Shown here piece after piece: positions 1 to 10,459 of a stretch of DNA of 64,000 bases. This DNA is from Eledone cirrhosa (taxonomy: Eukaryota; Mollusca; Cephalopoda; Octopoda; Eledonidae), in contig OZ024744.1 in NCBI GenBank assembly GCA_964016885.1, forward strand, positions 22,345,298 to 22,409,297, written 5' to 3'. Positions within the stretch are counted from its first letter, which is position 1. Every line of letters starts with the position of its first letter. The position numbers were made by a program, and so were the translations under genes. The notes under the pieces were generated by a model. The model made no database searches. It saw nothing but the letters and a program-made list of their open reading frames with translations, and was not told the DNA's origin.

Positions 1-390
1 TGGTGGTCAGTTAGGTTGACATAGAGAGAATAGAGTGAGATGTTGTCGTGGTCAGTTAGGTTGACATAGATAACATAGAGTGAGATGTTGTCGTGGTGGT
101 CAGTTAGGTTGACATAGATAACATAGGTGGGATGTTGTCGTGGTGGTTAGTTAGGTTGACATAGATAACATAGGTGGGATGTTGTCGTGGTCAGTTTAGT
201 TGACGTATATAACATAGGTGGGATGTTGTCGTGGTCAGTTAGGTTGACATAGATAACATAGAGTGAGATGTTGTCGTGGTGGTCAGTTAGGTTTACATAG
301 ATAACATAGGTGGGATGTTGTCGTGGTCAGTTAGGTTGACATAGATAACATAGAGTGAGATGTTGTCGTCGTGGTCAGTTAGGCTGACAT
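1..390 (+). repeat. Left-edge fragment of gagagaa-class HOR
   Basis: This segment matches 6562-6951 at a constant offset of 6561. The gagagaa motif is at 24 and 6585, tagttgacgtatat at 202 and 6763, and the C of aggctgac at 384 and 6945. One clear difference is GGTTAGTT at about 145 against GGTCAGTT in the partner. It ends at the hybrid unit 362-409. The array clearly extends to the left of position 1. Confidence 0.9.
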
Positions 391-409
391 AGATAACATT
401 GAGTGAGAT
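362..409 (+). repeat. 48-bp unit with GTC triplet gain (GTCGTCGTGGTC), mosaic
   Basis: The triplet block here is GTCGTCGTGGTC, so a GTC has been gained where a GTG is absent. The unit starts like the gagagaa-class unit (aggctgacat) but ends like the cattgagtgag unit of another class. It is therefore a hybrid unit, and it spans the junction between two HOR families at about 385-397. Matching parents are the units at about 6924-6971 (left half) and about 13,839-13,886 (right half). Confidence 0.85.
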
Positions 410-549
410 GTTGTCGTCGTGGTCAGTTAGGTTGACATAGATAATATAGAGTGAGATGTTGTCGTGGTCAGTTAGGTTGACATATATAACATAGAGTGAG
501 ATGTTGTCGTGGTGGTCAGTTAGGTTGACATAGATAACATAGGTGGGAT

Positions 550-596
550 GTTGTCGTGGTGGTCAGTTAGTTTGACATAGAGAACATAGGTGAGAT
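550..596 (+). repeat. Diagnostic unit class A: tagtttgacatagagaacat
   Basis: This 47-bp unit carries TAGTTTGAC (G to T) and ATAGAGAACATAG in place of ATAGATAACATAG, with end GTGAGAT. It recurs as a fixed element of the central HORs, for instance at about 1037, 2069, 3085, 3562, 4602, 14,027, 14,604, 15,687, 17,835, 18,363, 19,445, 26,705, 29,068, 30,150, 31,555, 32,644, 33,536, 34,624, 36,018, 38,688, 39,257, 40,243, 42,157, 42,724, 44,088, 45,485, 45,957, 47,182, 48,269 and 49,665. I did not see it in 50,336-64,000. Confidence 0.9.
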
Positions 597-1067
597 GTTG
601 TCGTGGTGGTCAGTTAGGTTGACATAGATAACATAGGTGGGATGTTGTCATGGTCAGTTAGGTTGCCATAGATAACATAGAGTGAGATGATGTCGTGATG
701 GTCAGTTAGTTTGACATTGATAACATATAGTGAGATGTTGTCGTGGTGGTCAGTTAGGTTGACATAGATAACATAGGTGAGATGTTGTCGTGGTGGTCAG
801 TTAGGTTGACATAGATAACATAGGTGGGATGTTGTCGTGGTGGTCAGTTAGGTTGACATAGATAATATAGGTTGGATATTGTCGTGGTAGTCAGTTATGT
901 TGACATAGATAACATAGAGTGAGATGTTGTCGTGGTGGTCAGTTAGGTTGACATAGATAACATAGAGTGAGATGTTGTCGTGGTGGTCAGTTAGGTTGAC
1001 ATAGATAACATAGGTGGAATGTTGTCGTGGTGGTCAGTTAGTTTGACATAGAGAACATAGGTGAGAT

Positions 1068-1115
1068 GTTGTCGTGGTGGTCAGTTAGGTTGACATAGAT
1101 AACATAGAGTGAGAT
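1068..1115 (+). repeat. Reference 48-bp unit (AGTGAGAT type)
   Basis: This is a clean example of the commonest long form. It carries two GTG triplets (GTCGTGGTGGTC), then AGTTAGGTTGACATAG, ATAACATAG and the 3' end AGTGAGAT. It has one CpG (in GTCGTGG), one AGATAA and one GTTGAC. Its length of 48 is a multiple of 3, so runs of this form keep a single reverse frame open (16 residues per unit). The ACATAGA/ACATAGA pair near the middle is a short internal direct repeat. It probably promotes the 2-bp and unit-scale slippage seen elsewhere. Confidence 0.95.
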
Positions 1116-1163
1116 GTTGTCGTGGTGGTCAGTTAGGTTGACATAGATAACATAGAGTGAGAT

Positions 1164-1210
1164 GTTGTCGTGGTGGTCAGTTAGGTTGACATCGATAACA
1201 TAGGTGGGAT
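1164..1210 (+). repeat. 47-bp unit (GTGGGAT type)
   Basis: This is the second main form. It is identical to the 48-bp form up to ACATAG, then ends GTGGGAT instead of AGTGAGAT, making it one base shorter and changing A to G at another position. This copy also carries the diagnostic ACATCGATAAC variant, which adds a second CpG and recurs at about 3727, 14,764, 18,525, 29,231, 31,713, 33,694, 36,182, 39,419, 40,405, 42,886, 45,649, 46,123, 47,348 and 49,827. The 47-bp length breaks the reverse reading frame, so any open frame stops within one unit of such a copy. Confidence 0.93.
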
Positions 1211-1258
1211 GTTGTCGTGGTGGTCAGTTAGGTTGACATAGATAACATAGAGTGAGAT

Positions 1259-1305
1259 GTTGTCGTGGTGGTCTTTTAGGTTGACATTGATAACATAGGT
1301 GGAAT
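1259..1305 (+). repeat. Diagnostic unit class B: gtcttttaggttgacattga
   Basis: This 47-bp unit has GGTCTTTTAGG where GGTCAGTTAGG is normal, ACATTGATAAC in place of ACATAGATAAC, and end GTGGAAT (or GTGGGAT in the alternate position). The C of tcttttagg lies at 1273, 2262, 3808, 4800, 14,846, 18,607, 19,634, 26,950, 29,313, 30,398, 31,801, 32,839, 33,782, 34,820, 36,263, 36,879, 42,968, 43,726, 44,288, 46,205, 47,430, 48,466 and 49,909 (a few within 2 bases). It was my main ruler for the central HOR offsets, and it is absent after 50,336. Confidence 0.9.
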
Positions 1306-2716
1306 GTTGTCGTGGTGGTCAGTTAGGTTGATATAGATAACATAGAGTGAGATGTTGTCGTGGTGGTCAGTTACGTTGACATAGATAACATAGGTGGGAT
1401 GTTGTCGTGGTGGTCAGTTAGGTTGACATAGATAACAGGTTGGATATTGTCGTGGTAGTCAGTTAGGTTGACATAGATAACATAGAGTGAGATGTTGTCG
1501 TGGTGGTCAGTTAGCTTGACATAGATAGCATAGAGTGAGATGTTGTCGTGGTGGTCAGTTAGGTTGACATAGATAACATAGAGTGAGATGTTGTCGTGGT
1601 GGTCAGTTAGGTTGACATAGATAACATGGAGTGAGATGTTGTCGTGGTGGTCAGTTAGGTTGACATAGATAACATAGGGTGAGATGTTGTCGTGGTGGTC
1701 AGTTAGGTTGACATAGATAACATAGGGTGAGATGTCGTCGTGGTGGTCAGTTAGGTTGACATAGATAACATAGGTGGGATGTTGTCCTGGTGGTCAGTTA
1801 GGTTGATATACATAACATAGAGTGAGATGTTGTCGTGGTGGTCAGTTAGGTTGATATACATAACATAGAGTGAGATGTTGTCGTGGTGGTCAGTTAGGTT
1901 GACATAGATAACATAGGTGGGATCTTGTCGTGGTCAGTTAGATTGACATAGATAACATAGGTGGTATGTTGTCGTGGTCAGTTAGGTTGACATAGTTAAC
2001 ATTGAGTGAGATGTTGTCGTCGTGGTCAGTTAGGTTGACATAGATAACATAGGTGGGATGTTGTCGTGGTGGTCAGTTAGTTTGACATAGAGAACATAGG
2101 TGAGATGTTGTCGTGGTGGTCAGTTAGGTTGACATAGATAACATAGAGTGAGATGTTGTCGTGGTGGTCAGTTAGGTTGACATAGATAACATAGAGTGAG
2201 ATGTTGTCGTGGTGGTCAGTTAGGTTGACATAGATAACATAGAGTGAGATGTTGTCGTGGTGGTCTTTTAGGTTGACATTGATAACATAGGTGGGATGTT
2301 GTCGTGGTGGTCAGTTAGGTTGACATAGATAACATAGGTGGGATGTTGTCGTGGTGGTCAGTTACGTTGACATAGATAACATAGAGTGATATGTTGTCGT
2401 GGTGGTCAGTTAGGTTGACATAGATAACAGAGTGATATGTTGTCGTGGTGGTCAGTTAGGTTGACATAGATAATATTGGTGGGATGTTGTCGTGGTCAGT
2501 TAGGTTGACAGATAATATTGGTGGGATGTTGTCGTGGTCAGTTAGGTTGACATAGATAACATAGAGTGAGATGTTGTCGTGGTGGACAGTTCGGTTGACA
2601 TAGATAACATAGAGTGAGATGTTGTCGTGGTGGTCAGTTAGGTTGACATAGATAACATAGAGTGAGATGTTGTCGTGGTGGTCCGTTAGGTTGACATAGA
2701 TAACATAGAGTGAGAT

Positions 2717-2760
2717 GTTGTCGTGGTCAGTTAGGTTGACATAGATAACATAGGTGGGAT
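2717..2760 (+). repeat. 44-bp unit: GTGGGAT type with one GGT triplet missing
   Basis: This is a GTGGGAT-type unit in which GTCGTGGTGGTC is reduced to GTCGTGGTC. Loss or gain of a GGT triplet at this site explains most of the length variation in the array. The short form is not scattered at random. It occupies fixed positions within each higher-order repeat, for example next to the acatagattacat unit and next to tcagtttagttgac, so triplet number is inherited with the larger unit. Confidence 0.92.
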
Positions 2761-3013
2761 GTTGTCGTGGTCAGTTAGGTTGACATAGATAACATAGGTG
2801 GGATGTTGTCGTGGTGGTCAGTTAGGTTGACATAGATTACATAGGTGGGATGTTGTCATGTTCAGTTAGGTTGCCATAGATAACATAGAGTGAGATGATG
2901 TCGTGGTGGTCAGTTAGTTTGACATTGATAACATAGAGTGAGATGTTGTCGTGGTGGTCAGTTAGGTTGACATAGATAACATAGAGTGGGATGTTTTCGT
3001 GGTCGGTTAGGTT

Positions 3014-5548
3014 GACATATATAACATAGAGTGAGATGTTGTCGTGGTGGTCAGTTAGGTTGACATAGATAACATAGGTGGGATGTTGTCGTGGTGGTCA
3101 GTTAGTTTGACATAGAGAACATAGGTGAGATGTTGTCGTGGTGGTCAGTTAGGTTGACATAGATAACATAGGTGGGATGTTGTCATGGTCAGTTAGGTTG
3201 CCATAGATAACATAGAGTGAGATGATGTCGTGATGGTCAGTTAGTTTGACATTGATAACATAGAGTGAGATGTTGTCGTGGTGGTCAGTTAGGTTGACAT
3301 AGATAACATAGGTGAGATGTTGTCGTGGTGGTCAGTTAGGTTGACATAGATAACATAGGTGGGATGTTGTCGTGGTGGTCAGTTAGGTTGACATAGATAA
3401 TATAGGTTGGATATTGTCGTGGTAGTCAGTTATGTTGACATAGATAACATAGAGTGAGATGTTGTCGTGGTGGTCAGTTAGGTTGACATAGATAACATAG
3501 AGTGAGATGTTGTCGTGGTGGTCAGTTAGGTTGACATAGATAACATAGGTGGAATGTTGTCGTGGTGGTCAGTTAGTTTGACATAGAGAACATAGGTGAG
3601 ATGTTGTCGTGGTGGTCAGTTAGGTTGACATAGATAACATAGAGTGAGATGTTGTCGTGGTGGTCAGTTAGGTTGACATAGATAACATAGAGTGAGATGT
3701 TGTCGTGGTGGTCAGTTAGGTTGACATCGATAACATAGGTGGGATGTTGTCGTGGTGGTCAGTTAGGTTGACATAGATAACATAGAGTGAGATGTTGTCG
3801 TGGTGGTCTTTTAGGTTGACATTGATAACATAGGTGGAATGTTGTCGTGGTGGTCAGTTAGGTTGATATAGATAACATAGAGTGAGATGTTGTCGTGGTG
3901 GTCAGTTACGTTGACATAGATAACATAGGTGGGATGTTGTCGTGGTGGTCAGTTAGGTTGACATAGATAACAGGTTGGATATTGTCGTGGTAGTCAGTTA
4001 GGTTGACATAGATAACATAGAGTGAGATGTTGTCGTGGTGGTCAGTTAGCTTGACATAGATAGCATAGAGTGAGATGTTGTCGTGGTGGTCAGTTAGGTT
4101 GACATAGATAACATAGAGTGAGATGTTGTCGTGGTGGTCAGTTAGGTTGACATAGATAACATGGAGTGAGATGTTGTCGTGGTGGTCAGTTAGGTTGACA
4201 TAGATAACATAGGGTGAGATGTTGTCGTGGTGGTCAGTTAGGTTGACATAGATAACATAGGGTGAGATGTCGTCGTGGTGGTCAGTTAGGTTGACATAGA
4301 TAACATAGGTGGGATGTTGTCCTGGTGGTCAGTTAGGTTGATATACATAACATAGAGTGAGATGTTGTCGTGGTGGTCAGTTAGGTTGATATACATAACA
4401 TAGAGTGAGATGTTGTCGTGGTGGTCAGTTAGGTTGACATAGATAACATAGGTGGGATCTTGTCGTGGTCAGTTAGATTGACATAGATAACATAGGTGGT
4501 ATGTTGTCGTGGTCAGTTAGGTTGACATAGATAACATTGAGTGAGATGTTGTCGTCGTGGTCAGTTAGGTTGACATAGATAACATAGGTGGGATGTTGTC
4601 GTGGTGGTCAGTTAGTTTGACATAGAGAACATAGGTGAGATGTTGTCGTGGTGGTCAGTTAGGTTGACATAGATAACATAGAGTGAGATGTTGTCGTGGT
4701 GGTCAGTTAGGTTGACATAGATAACATAGAGTGAGATGTTGTCGTGGTGGTCAGTTAGGTTGACATAGATAACATAGAGTGAGATGTTGTCGTGGTGGTC
4801 TTTTAGGTTGACATTGATAACATAGGTGGGATGTTGTCGTGGTGGTCAGTTAGGTTGACATAGATAACATAGGTGGGATGTTGTCGTGGTGGTCAGTTAC
4901 GTTGACATAGATAACATAGAGTGATATGTTGTCGTGGTGGTCAGTTAGGTTGACATAGATAACAGAGTGATATGTTGTCGTGGTGGTCAGTTAGGTTGAC
5001 ATAGATAATATTGGTGGGATGTTGTCGTGGTCAGTTAGGTTGACAGATAATATTGGTGGGATGTTGTCGTGGTCAGTTAGGTTGACATAGATAACATAGA
5101 GTGAGATGTTGTCGTGGTGGACAGTTCGGTTGACATAGATAACATAGAGTGAGATGTTGTCGTGGTGGTCAGTTAGGTTGACATAGATAACATAGAGTGA
5201 GATGTTGTCGTGGTGGTCAGTTAGGTTGACATAGATAACATAGAGTGAGATGTTGTCGTGGTCAGTTAGGTTGACATAGATAACATAGGTGGGATGTTGT
5301 CGTGGTCAGTTAGGTTGACATAGATAACATAGGTGGGATGTTGTCGTGGTGGTCAGTTAGGTTGACATAGATTACATAGGTGGGATGTTGTCATGTTCAG
5401 TTAGGTTGCCATAGATAACATAGAGTGAGATGATGTCGTGGTGGTCAGTTAGTTTGACATTGATAACATAGAGTGAGATGTTGTCGTGGTGGTCAGTTAG
5501 GTTGACATAGATAACATAGAGTGGGATGTTTTCGTGGTCGGTTAGGTT
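3014..5548 (+). repeat. 2535-bp higher-order repeat, copy 2
   Basis: This is the second copy of the 2535-bp tandem repeat, about 99.8% identical to copy 1 by eye. It starts at gacatatataac, matching 479. The boundary shows up because at its end (about 5555) the sequence has gacatacataac and then follows a different HOR path. Copy 2, with what follows to 7185, also has an ectopic copy at 17,760-22,028. Confidence 0.95.
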
Positions 5549-5879
5549 GACATACATAACATAGAGTGAGATGTTGTCGTGGTGGTCAGTTAGGTTGACA
5601 TAGATAACATAGGTGAGATGTTGTCGTGGTGGTCAGTTAGGTTGATATAGATAACATATAGTGAGATGTTGTCGTGGTGGTCAGTTAGGTTGACATAGAT
5701 AACATAGGTGGGCTGTTGTCGAGTTGGTCAGTTAGGTTGACATAGATAACATAGGTGGGATGTTGTCGTGGTGGTCAGTTAGGTTGACATAGATAACATA
5801 GAGTGAGATGTTGTCGTGGTGGTCAGTTAGGTTGACATAGATAACATAGAGTGAGATGTTGTCGTGGTTGTCAGTTAGG
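5549..5879 (+). repeat. Link segment between tctttta-class and gagagaa-class HORs
   Basis: These are ordinary units with two useful markers: the ggttgatatag unit at about 5640 and the gggctgttgtcgagttggtc unit at about 5710. The same order occurs at about 8700-8800, 11,330-11,410, 20,480-20,560, 22,400-22,480 and 24,740-24,825. It is therefore a regular piece of the gagagaa-class HOR and not unique sequence. No gene or other feature is present. Confidence 0.8.
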
Positions 5880-7131
5880 TTGACATAGATAACATAGAGT
5901 GAGATGTTGTCGTGGTGGTCAGTTAGGTTGACATAGATAACATAGGTGGGATGTTGTCGTGGTGGTCAGTTAGGTTGACATAGATAACATAGGTGGGATG
6001 TTGTCGTGGTCAGTTTAGTTGACATATATAACATAGGTGGGATGTTGTCGTGGTCAGTTAGGTTGACATAGATAACATAGAGTGAGATGTTGTCGTGGTG
6101 GTCAGTTAGGTTTACATAGATAACATAGGTGGGATGTTGTCGTGGTCAGTTAGGTTGACATAGATAACATAGAGTGAGATGTTGTCGTCGTGGTCAGTTA
6201 GGCTGACATAGAGAGAATAGAGTGAGATGTTGTCGTGGTCAGTTAGGTTGACATAGATAACATAGAGTGAGATGTTGTCGTGGTGGTCAGTTAGGTTGAC
6301 ATAGATAACATAGGTGGGATGTTGTCGTGGTGGTCAGTTACGTTGACATAGATAACATAGGTGAGATGTTGTCGTGGTGGTCAGTTAGGTTGACATAGAT
6401 AACATAGAGTGAGATGTTGTCGTGGTGGTCAGTTAGGTTGACATTGATAACATAGGTGGGATGTTGTCGTGGTGGTCAGTTAGGTTGACATAGATAACAT
6501 AGGTGGGATGTTTTCGTGGTCGGTTAGGTTGACATACATAACATAGAGTGAGATGTTGTCGTGGTGGTCAGTTAGGTTGACATAGAGAGAATAGAGTGAG
6601 ATGTTGTCGTGGTCAGTTAGGTTGACATAGATAACATAGAGTGAGATGTTGTCGTGGTGGTCAGTTAGGTTGACATAGATAACATAGGTGGGATGTTGTC
6701 GTGGTGGTCAGTTAGGTTGACATAGATAACATAGGTGGGATGTTGTCGTGGTCAGTTTAGTTGACGTATATAACATAGGTGGGATGTTGTCGTGGTCAGT
6801 TAGGTTGACATAGATAACATAGAGTGAGATGTTGTCGTGGTGGTCAGTTAGGTTTACATAGATAACATAGGTGGGATGTTGTCGTGGTCAGTTAGGTTGA
6901 CATAGATAACATAGAGTGAGATGTTGTCGTCGTGGTCAGTTAGGCTGACATAGAGAGAATAGAGTGAGATGTTGTCGTGGTCAGTTAGGTTGACATAGAT
7001 AACATAGAGTGAGATGTTGTCGTGGTGGTCAGTTTGGTTGACATAGATAACATAGGTGGGATGTTGTCGTGGTGGTCAGTTACGTTGACATAGATAACAT
7101 AGGTGAGATGTTGTCGTGGTGGTCAGTTATG
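5880..7131 (+). repeat. 1252-bp higher-order repeat, copy 1 (gagagaa class)
   Basis: This is the first copy of a 1252-bp tandem repeat. The offset is exact at three gagagaa units (6211/7463, 6585/7837, 6953/8205), at gtttgg (7032/8284) and at gttacg (7079/8331). The spacing of gagagaa inside the unit is 374, 368 and 510 bp. Boundaries are approximate, to about one unit. Confidence 0.9.
6181..6228 (+). repeat. Diagnostic unit class E: ggctgacatagagagaata
   Basis: This unit combines GTCGTCGTGGTC, GGCTGAC and the shortened-looking ATAGAGAGAATAG, in which the usual ATAGATAACATAG is altered and the AGATAA motif is lost. The gagagaa motif starts at 24, 6211, 6585, 6953, 7463, 7837, 8205, 9285, 10,823, 11,903, 21,054, 21,428, 21,796, 22,968, 24,138 and 25,310, and I saw none after that. 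Some copies have gcctgac (9285, 11,903, 22,968, 25,310) or ggttgac (24, 6585, 7837, 21,428), which separates sub-positions within the HOR. It is the best marker for the HOR family on the left of the window. Confidence 0.92.
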
Positions 7132-8445
7132 TTGACATAGATAACATAGAGTGAGATGTTGTCGTGGTGGTCAGTTAGGTTGACATAGATAACATAGGTG
7201 GGATGTTGTCGTGGTGGTCAGTTAGGTTGACATAGATAACATAGGTGGGATGTTGTCGTGGTCAGTTTAGTTGACATATATAACATAGGTGGGATGTTGT
7301 CGTGGTCAGTTAGGTTGACATAGATAACATAGAGTGAGATGTTGTCGTGGTGGTCAGTTAGGTTTACATAGATAACATAGGTGGGATGTTGTCGTGGTCA
7401 GTTAGGTTGACATAGATAACATAGAGTGAGATGTTGTCGTCGTGGTCAGTTAGGCTGACATAGAGAGAATAGAGTGAGATGTTGTCGTGGTCAGTTAGGT
7501 TGACATAGATAACATAGAGTGAGATGTTGTCGTGGTGGTCAGTTAGGTTGACATAGATAACATAGGTGGGATGTTGTCGTGGTGGTCAGTTACGTTGACA
7601 TAGATAACATAGGTGAGATGTTGTCGTGGTGGTCAGTTAGGTTGACATAGATAACATAGAGTGAGATGTTGTCGTGGTGGTCAGTTAGGTTGACATTGAT
7701 AACATAGGTGGGATGTTGTCGTGGTGGTCAGTTAGGTTGACATAGATAACATAGGTGGGATGTTTTCGTGGTCGGTTAGGTTGACATACATAACATAGAG
7801 TGAGATGTTGTCGTGGTGGTCAGTTAGGTTGACATAGAGAGAATAGAGTGAGATGTTGTCGTGGTCAGTTAGGTTGACATAGATAACATAGAGTGAGATG
7901 TTGTCGTGGTGGTCAGTTAGGTTGACATAGATAACATAGGTGGGATGTTGTCGTGGTGGTCAGTTAGGTTGACATAGATAACATAGGTGGGATGTTGTCG
8001 TGGTCAGTTTAGTTGACGTATATAACATAGGTGGGATGTTGTCGTGGTCAGTTAGGTTGACATAGATAACATAGAGTGAGATGTTGTCGTGGTGGTCAGT
8101 TAGGTTTACATAGATAACATAGGTGGGATGTTGTCGTGGTCAGTTAGGTTGACATAGATAACATAGAGTGAGATGTTGTCGTCGTGGTCAGTTAGGCTGA
8201 CATAGAGAGAATAGAGTGAGATGTTGTCGTGGTCAGTTAGGTTGACATAGATAACATAGAGTGAGATGTTGTCGTGGTGGTCAGTTTGGTTGACATAGAT
8301 AACATAGGTGGGATGTTGTCGTGGTGGTCAGTTACGTTGACATAGATAACATAGGTGAGATGTTGTCGTGGTGGTCAGTTAGGTTGACATAGATAACATA
8401 GAGTGAGATGTTGTCGTGGTGGTCAGTTAGGTTGACATAGATAAC
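7132..8445 (+). repeat. 1252-bp higher-order repeat, copy 2 (gagagaa class)
   Basis: This is the second copy of the 1252-bp repeat, which merges into the 2618-bp repeat. Homology to copy 1 ends near 8445, where copy 1 has a GTGGGAT unit (about 7193) and this copy has AGTGAGAT units. The junction falls at a homologous position inside the unit, as expected for unequal exchange. Confidence 0.85.
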
Positions 8446-10459
8446 ATAGAGTGAGATGTTGTCGTGGTGGTCAGATAGGTTGACATAGATAACATAGAGT
8501 GAGATGTTGTCGTGGTGGTCAGTTAGTTTGACATTGATAACATAGAGTGAGATGTTGTCGTGGTGGTCAGTTAGGTTGACATAGATAACATAGAGTGGGA
8601 TGTTTTCGTGGTCGGTTAGGTTGACATACATAACATAGAGTGAGATGTTGTCGTGGTGGTCAGTTAGGTTGACATAGATAACATAGGTGAGATGTTGTCG
8701 TGGTGGTCAGTTAGGTTGATATAGATAACATAGAGTGAGATGTTGTCGTGGTGGTCAGTTAGGTTGACATAGATAACATAGGTGGGCTGTTGTCGAGTTG
8801 GTCAGTTAGGTTGACATAGATAACATAGGTGGGATGTTGTCGTGGTGGTCAGTTAGGTTGACATAGATAACATAGAGTGAGATGTTGTCGTGGTGGTCAG
8901 TTAGGTTGACATAGATAACATAGAGTAAGATGTTGTCGTGGTTGTCAGTTAGGTTGACATAGATAACATAGAGTGAGATGTTGTCGTGGTGGTCAGTTAG
9001 GTTGACATAGATAACATAGGTGGGATGTTGTCGTGGTGGTCAGTTAGGTTGACATAGATAACATAGGTGGGATGTTGTCGTGGTCAGTTTAGTTGACATA
9101 TATAACATAGGTGGGATGTTGTCGTGGTCAGTTAGGTTGACATAGATAACATAGAGTGAGATGTTGTCGTGGTGGTCAGTTAGGTTTACATAGATAACAT
9201 AGGTGGGATGTTGTCGTGGTCAGTTAGGTTGACATAGATAACATAGAGTGAGATGTTGTCGTCGTGGTCAGTTAGCCTGACATAGAGAGAATAGAGTGAG
9301 ATGTTGTCGTGGTCAGTTAGGTTGACATAGATAACATAGAGTGAGATGTTGACGTGGTGGTCAGTTTGGTTGACATAGATAACATAGGTGGGATGTTGTC
9401 GTGGTGGTCAGTTACGTTGACATAGATAACATAGGTGAGATGTTGTCGTGGTGGTCAGTTAGGTTGACATAGATAACATAGAGTGAGATGTTGTCGTTGT
9501 GGTCAGTTAGGTTGACATAGATAACATAGAGTAAGATGTTGTCGTGGTGGTCAGATAGCTGGACATAGATAACATAGGTGGGATGTTGTCGTGGTGGTCA
9601 GTTAGGTTGACATAGATAACATTGGTGAGATGTTGTCGTGGTGGTCAGTTAGGTTGACATAGATAAAATTGGTGAGATGTTGTCGTGGTGGTCAGTTAGG
9701 TTGACACAGGTAACATAGGTGGGATGTTGTCGTGGTGGTCAGTTAGGTTGACATAGATAACATAGAGTGAGATGTTGTCGTGGTGGTCAGGTAGGTTGAC
9801 ATAGATAACATAGGTGGGATGTTGTTGTGGTGGTCAGTTAGGTTGACATAGATAACATTGGTGTGTTGTTGTAGTGGTGGTCAGTTAGGTTGACATAGAT
9901 AACATTTGTGAGATGTTGTCATGGTGGTCAGTTAGGTTGACACAGATAACATAGTTGGGATGTTGTCGTGGTGGTCAGTTAGGTTGACAGAGATAACATA
10001 GAGTGAGATGTTGTCGTGGTGGTCAGTTAGGTTGACATAGATAACATAGGTTGGATGTTGTCGTGGTGGTCAGTTAGGTTGACATAGATAACATAGAGTG
10101 AGATGTTGTCGTGGTCAGTTAGTTTGACATAGATAACATAGGTGGGATGTTGTCGTGGTCAGTTAGGTTGACATAGATAACATAGGTGGGATGTTGTCGT
10201 GGTGGTCAGTTAGGTTGACATAGATTACATAGGTGGGATGTTGACATGGTCAGTTAGGTTGACGTAGATAACATAGAGTGAGATGTTGTCGTGGTGGTCA
10301 GTTAGGTTGGCATAGATACCATAGAGTGAGATGTTGTCGTGGTGGTCAGTTAGGTTGACATAGATAACATAGGTGGGATGTTGTCATGGTCAGTTAGGTT
10401 GCCATAGATAACATAGAGTGAGATGATGTCGTGATGGTCAGTTAGTTTGACATTGATAA
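7842..10459 (+). repeat. 2618-bp higher-order repeat, copy 1
   Basis: This is the first copy of a 2618-bp tandem repeat. Matching markers are gagagaa (8205/10,823 and 9285/11,903), gcatagatacc (10,311/12,929) and the gtggtcag that opens the unit (7861/10,479). It contains both gagagaa-class and class F units, plus rare variants: gtgttgttgtagtgg near 9854, acatttgtgag near 9903, tagttggga near 9953 and aaaattggtgag near 9666. It overlaps copy 2 of the 1252-bp repeat, so the 2618-bp event used an already duplicated block. Confidence 0.93.
10285..10332 (+). repeat. Diagnostic unit class F: ttggcatagataccatagag
   Basis: This 48-bp unit has GGTTGGCATAGATACCATAG in place of GGTTGACATAGATAACATAG, which loses both GTTGAC and AGATAA. 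Copies start their gcatagatacc near 10,311, 12,929, 16,737, 31,103, 33,084, 35,478, 37,584, 41,051, 44,946 and 49,124. Spacings of 2618, 3808, 1981, 3467 and 4178 repeat those of other markers. It lies within the same HOR as class D, upstream of it. Confidence 0.92.

Larger units (their letters stand above)
479..3013 (+). repeat. 2535-bp higher-order repeat, copy 1
   Basis: This is the first copy of a direct tandem repeat of 2535 bp. Five independent markers give exactly the same offset to copy 2: cagttagttt (564 to 3099), tcttttagg (1273 to 3808), aacagagtga (2426 to 4961), gattac (2835 to 5370) and tcggtt (3004 to 5539). The copy holds about 54 units, including class A units, two class B units, the ggttggatattg units and the 2-bp-deleted units. 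The only differences from copy 2 that I spotted are ACATATAG against ACATAGAG near 726, CATAGTTAAC against CATAGATAAC near 1993, and GTCCGTTAGG against GTCAGTTAGG near 2683. Confidence 0.95.

Noticed and set aside
5372..5557. Open frame on the - strand (61 codons), with relatives at 20,215-20,400, 22,114-22,314 and 24,456-24,656
   Set aside because: It is the one reverse frame left open by consecutive 48-bp units, and it closes as soon as a 47-bp unit shifts the frame. The identical copies come from HOR duplication. There is no start context, no codon-use signal and no neighbouring genes. Sixteen stop-free codons per unit in one of six frames is expected by chance.
8332..8631. Longest open frames (99 codons), also 10,950-11,249, and 69 codons at 26,192-26,401
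   Set aside because: These have the same explanation: runs of 48-bp units read in reverse. The first two are the same sequence copied at offset 2618. They are kept only as a low-interest finding.
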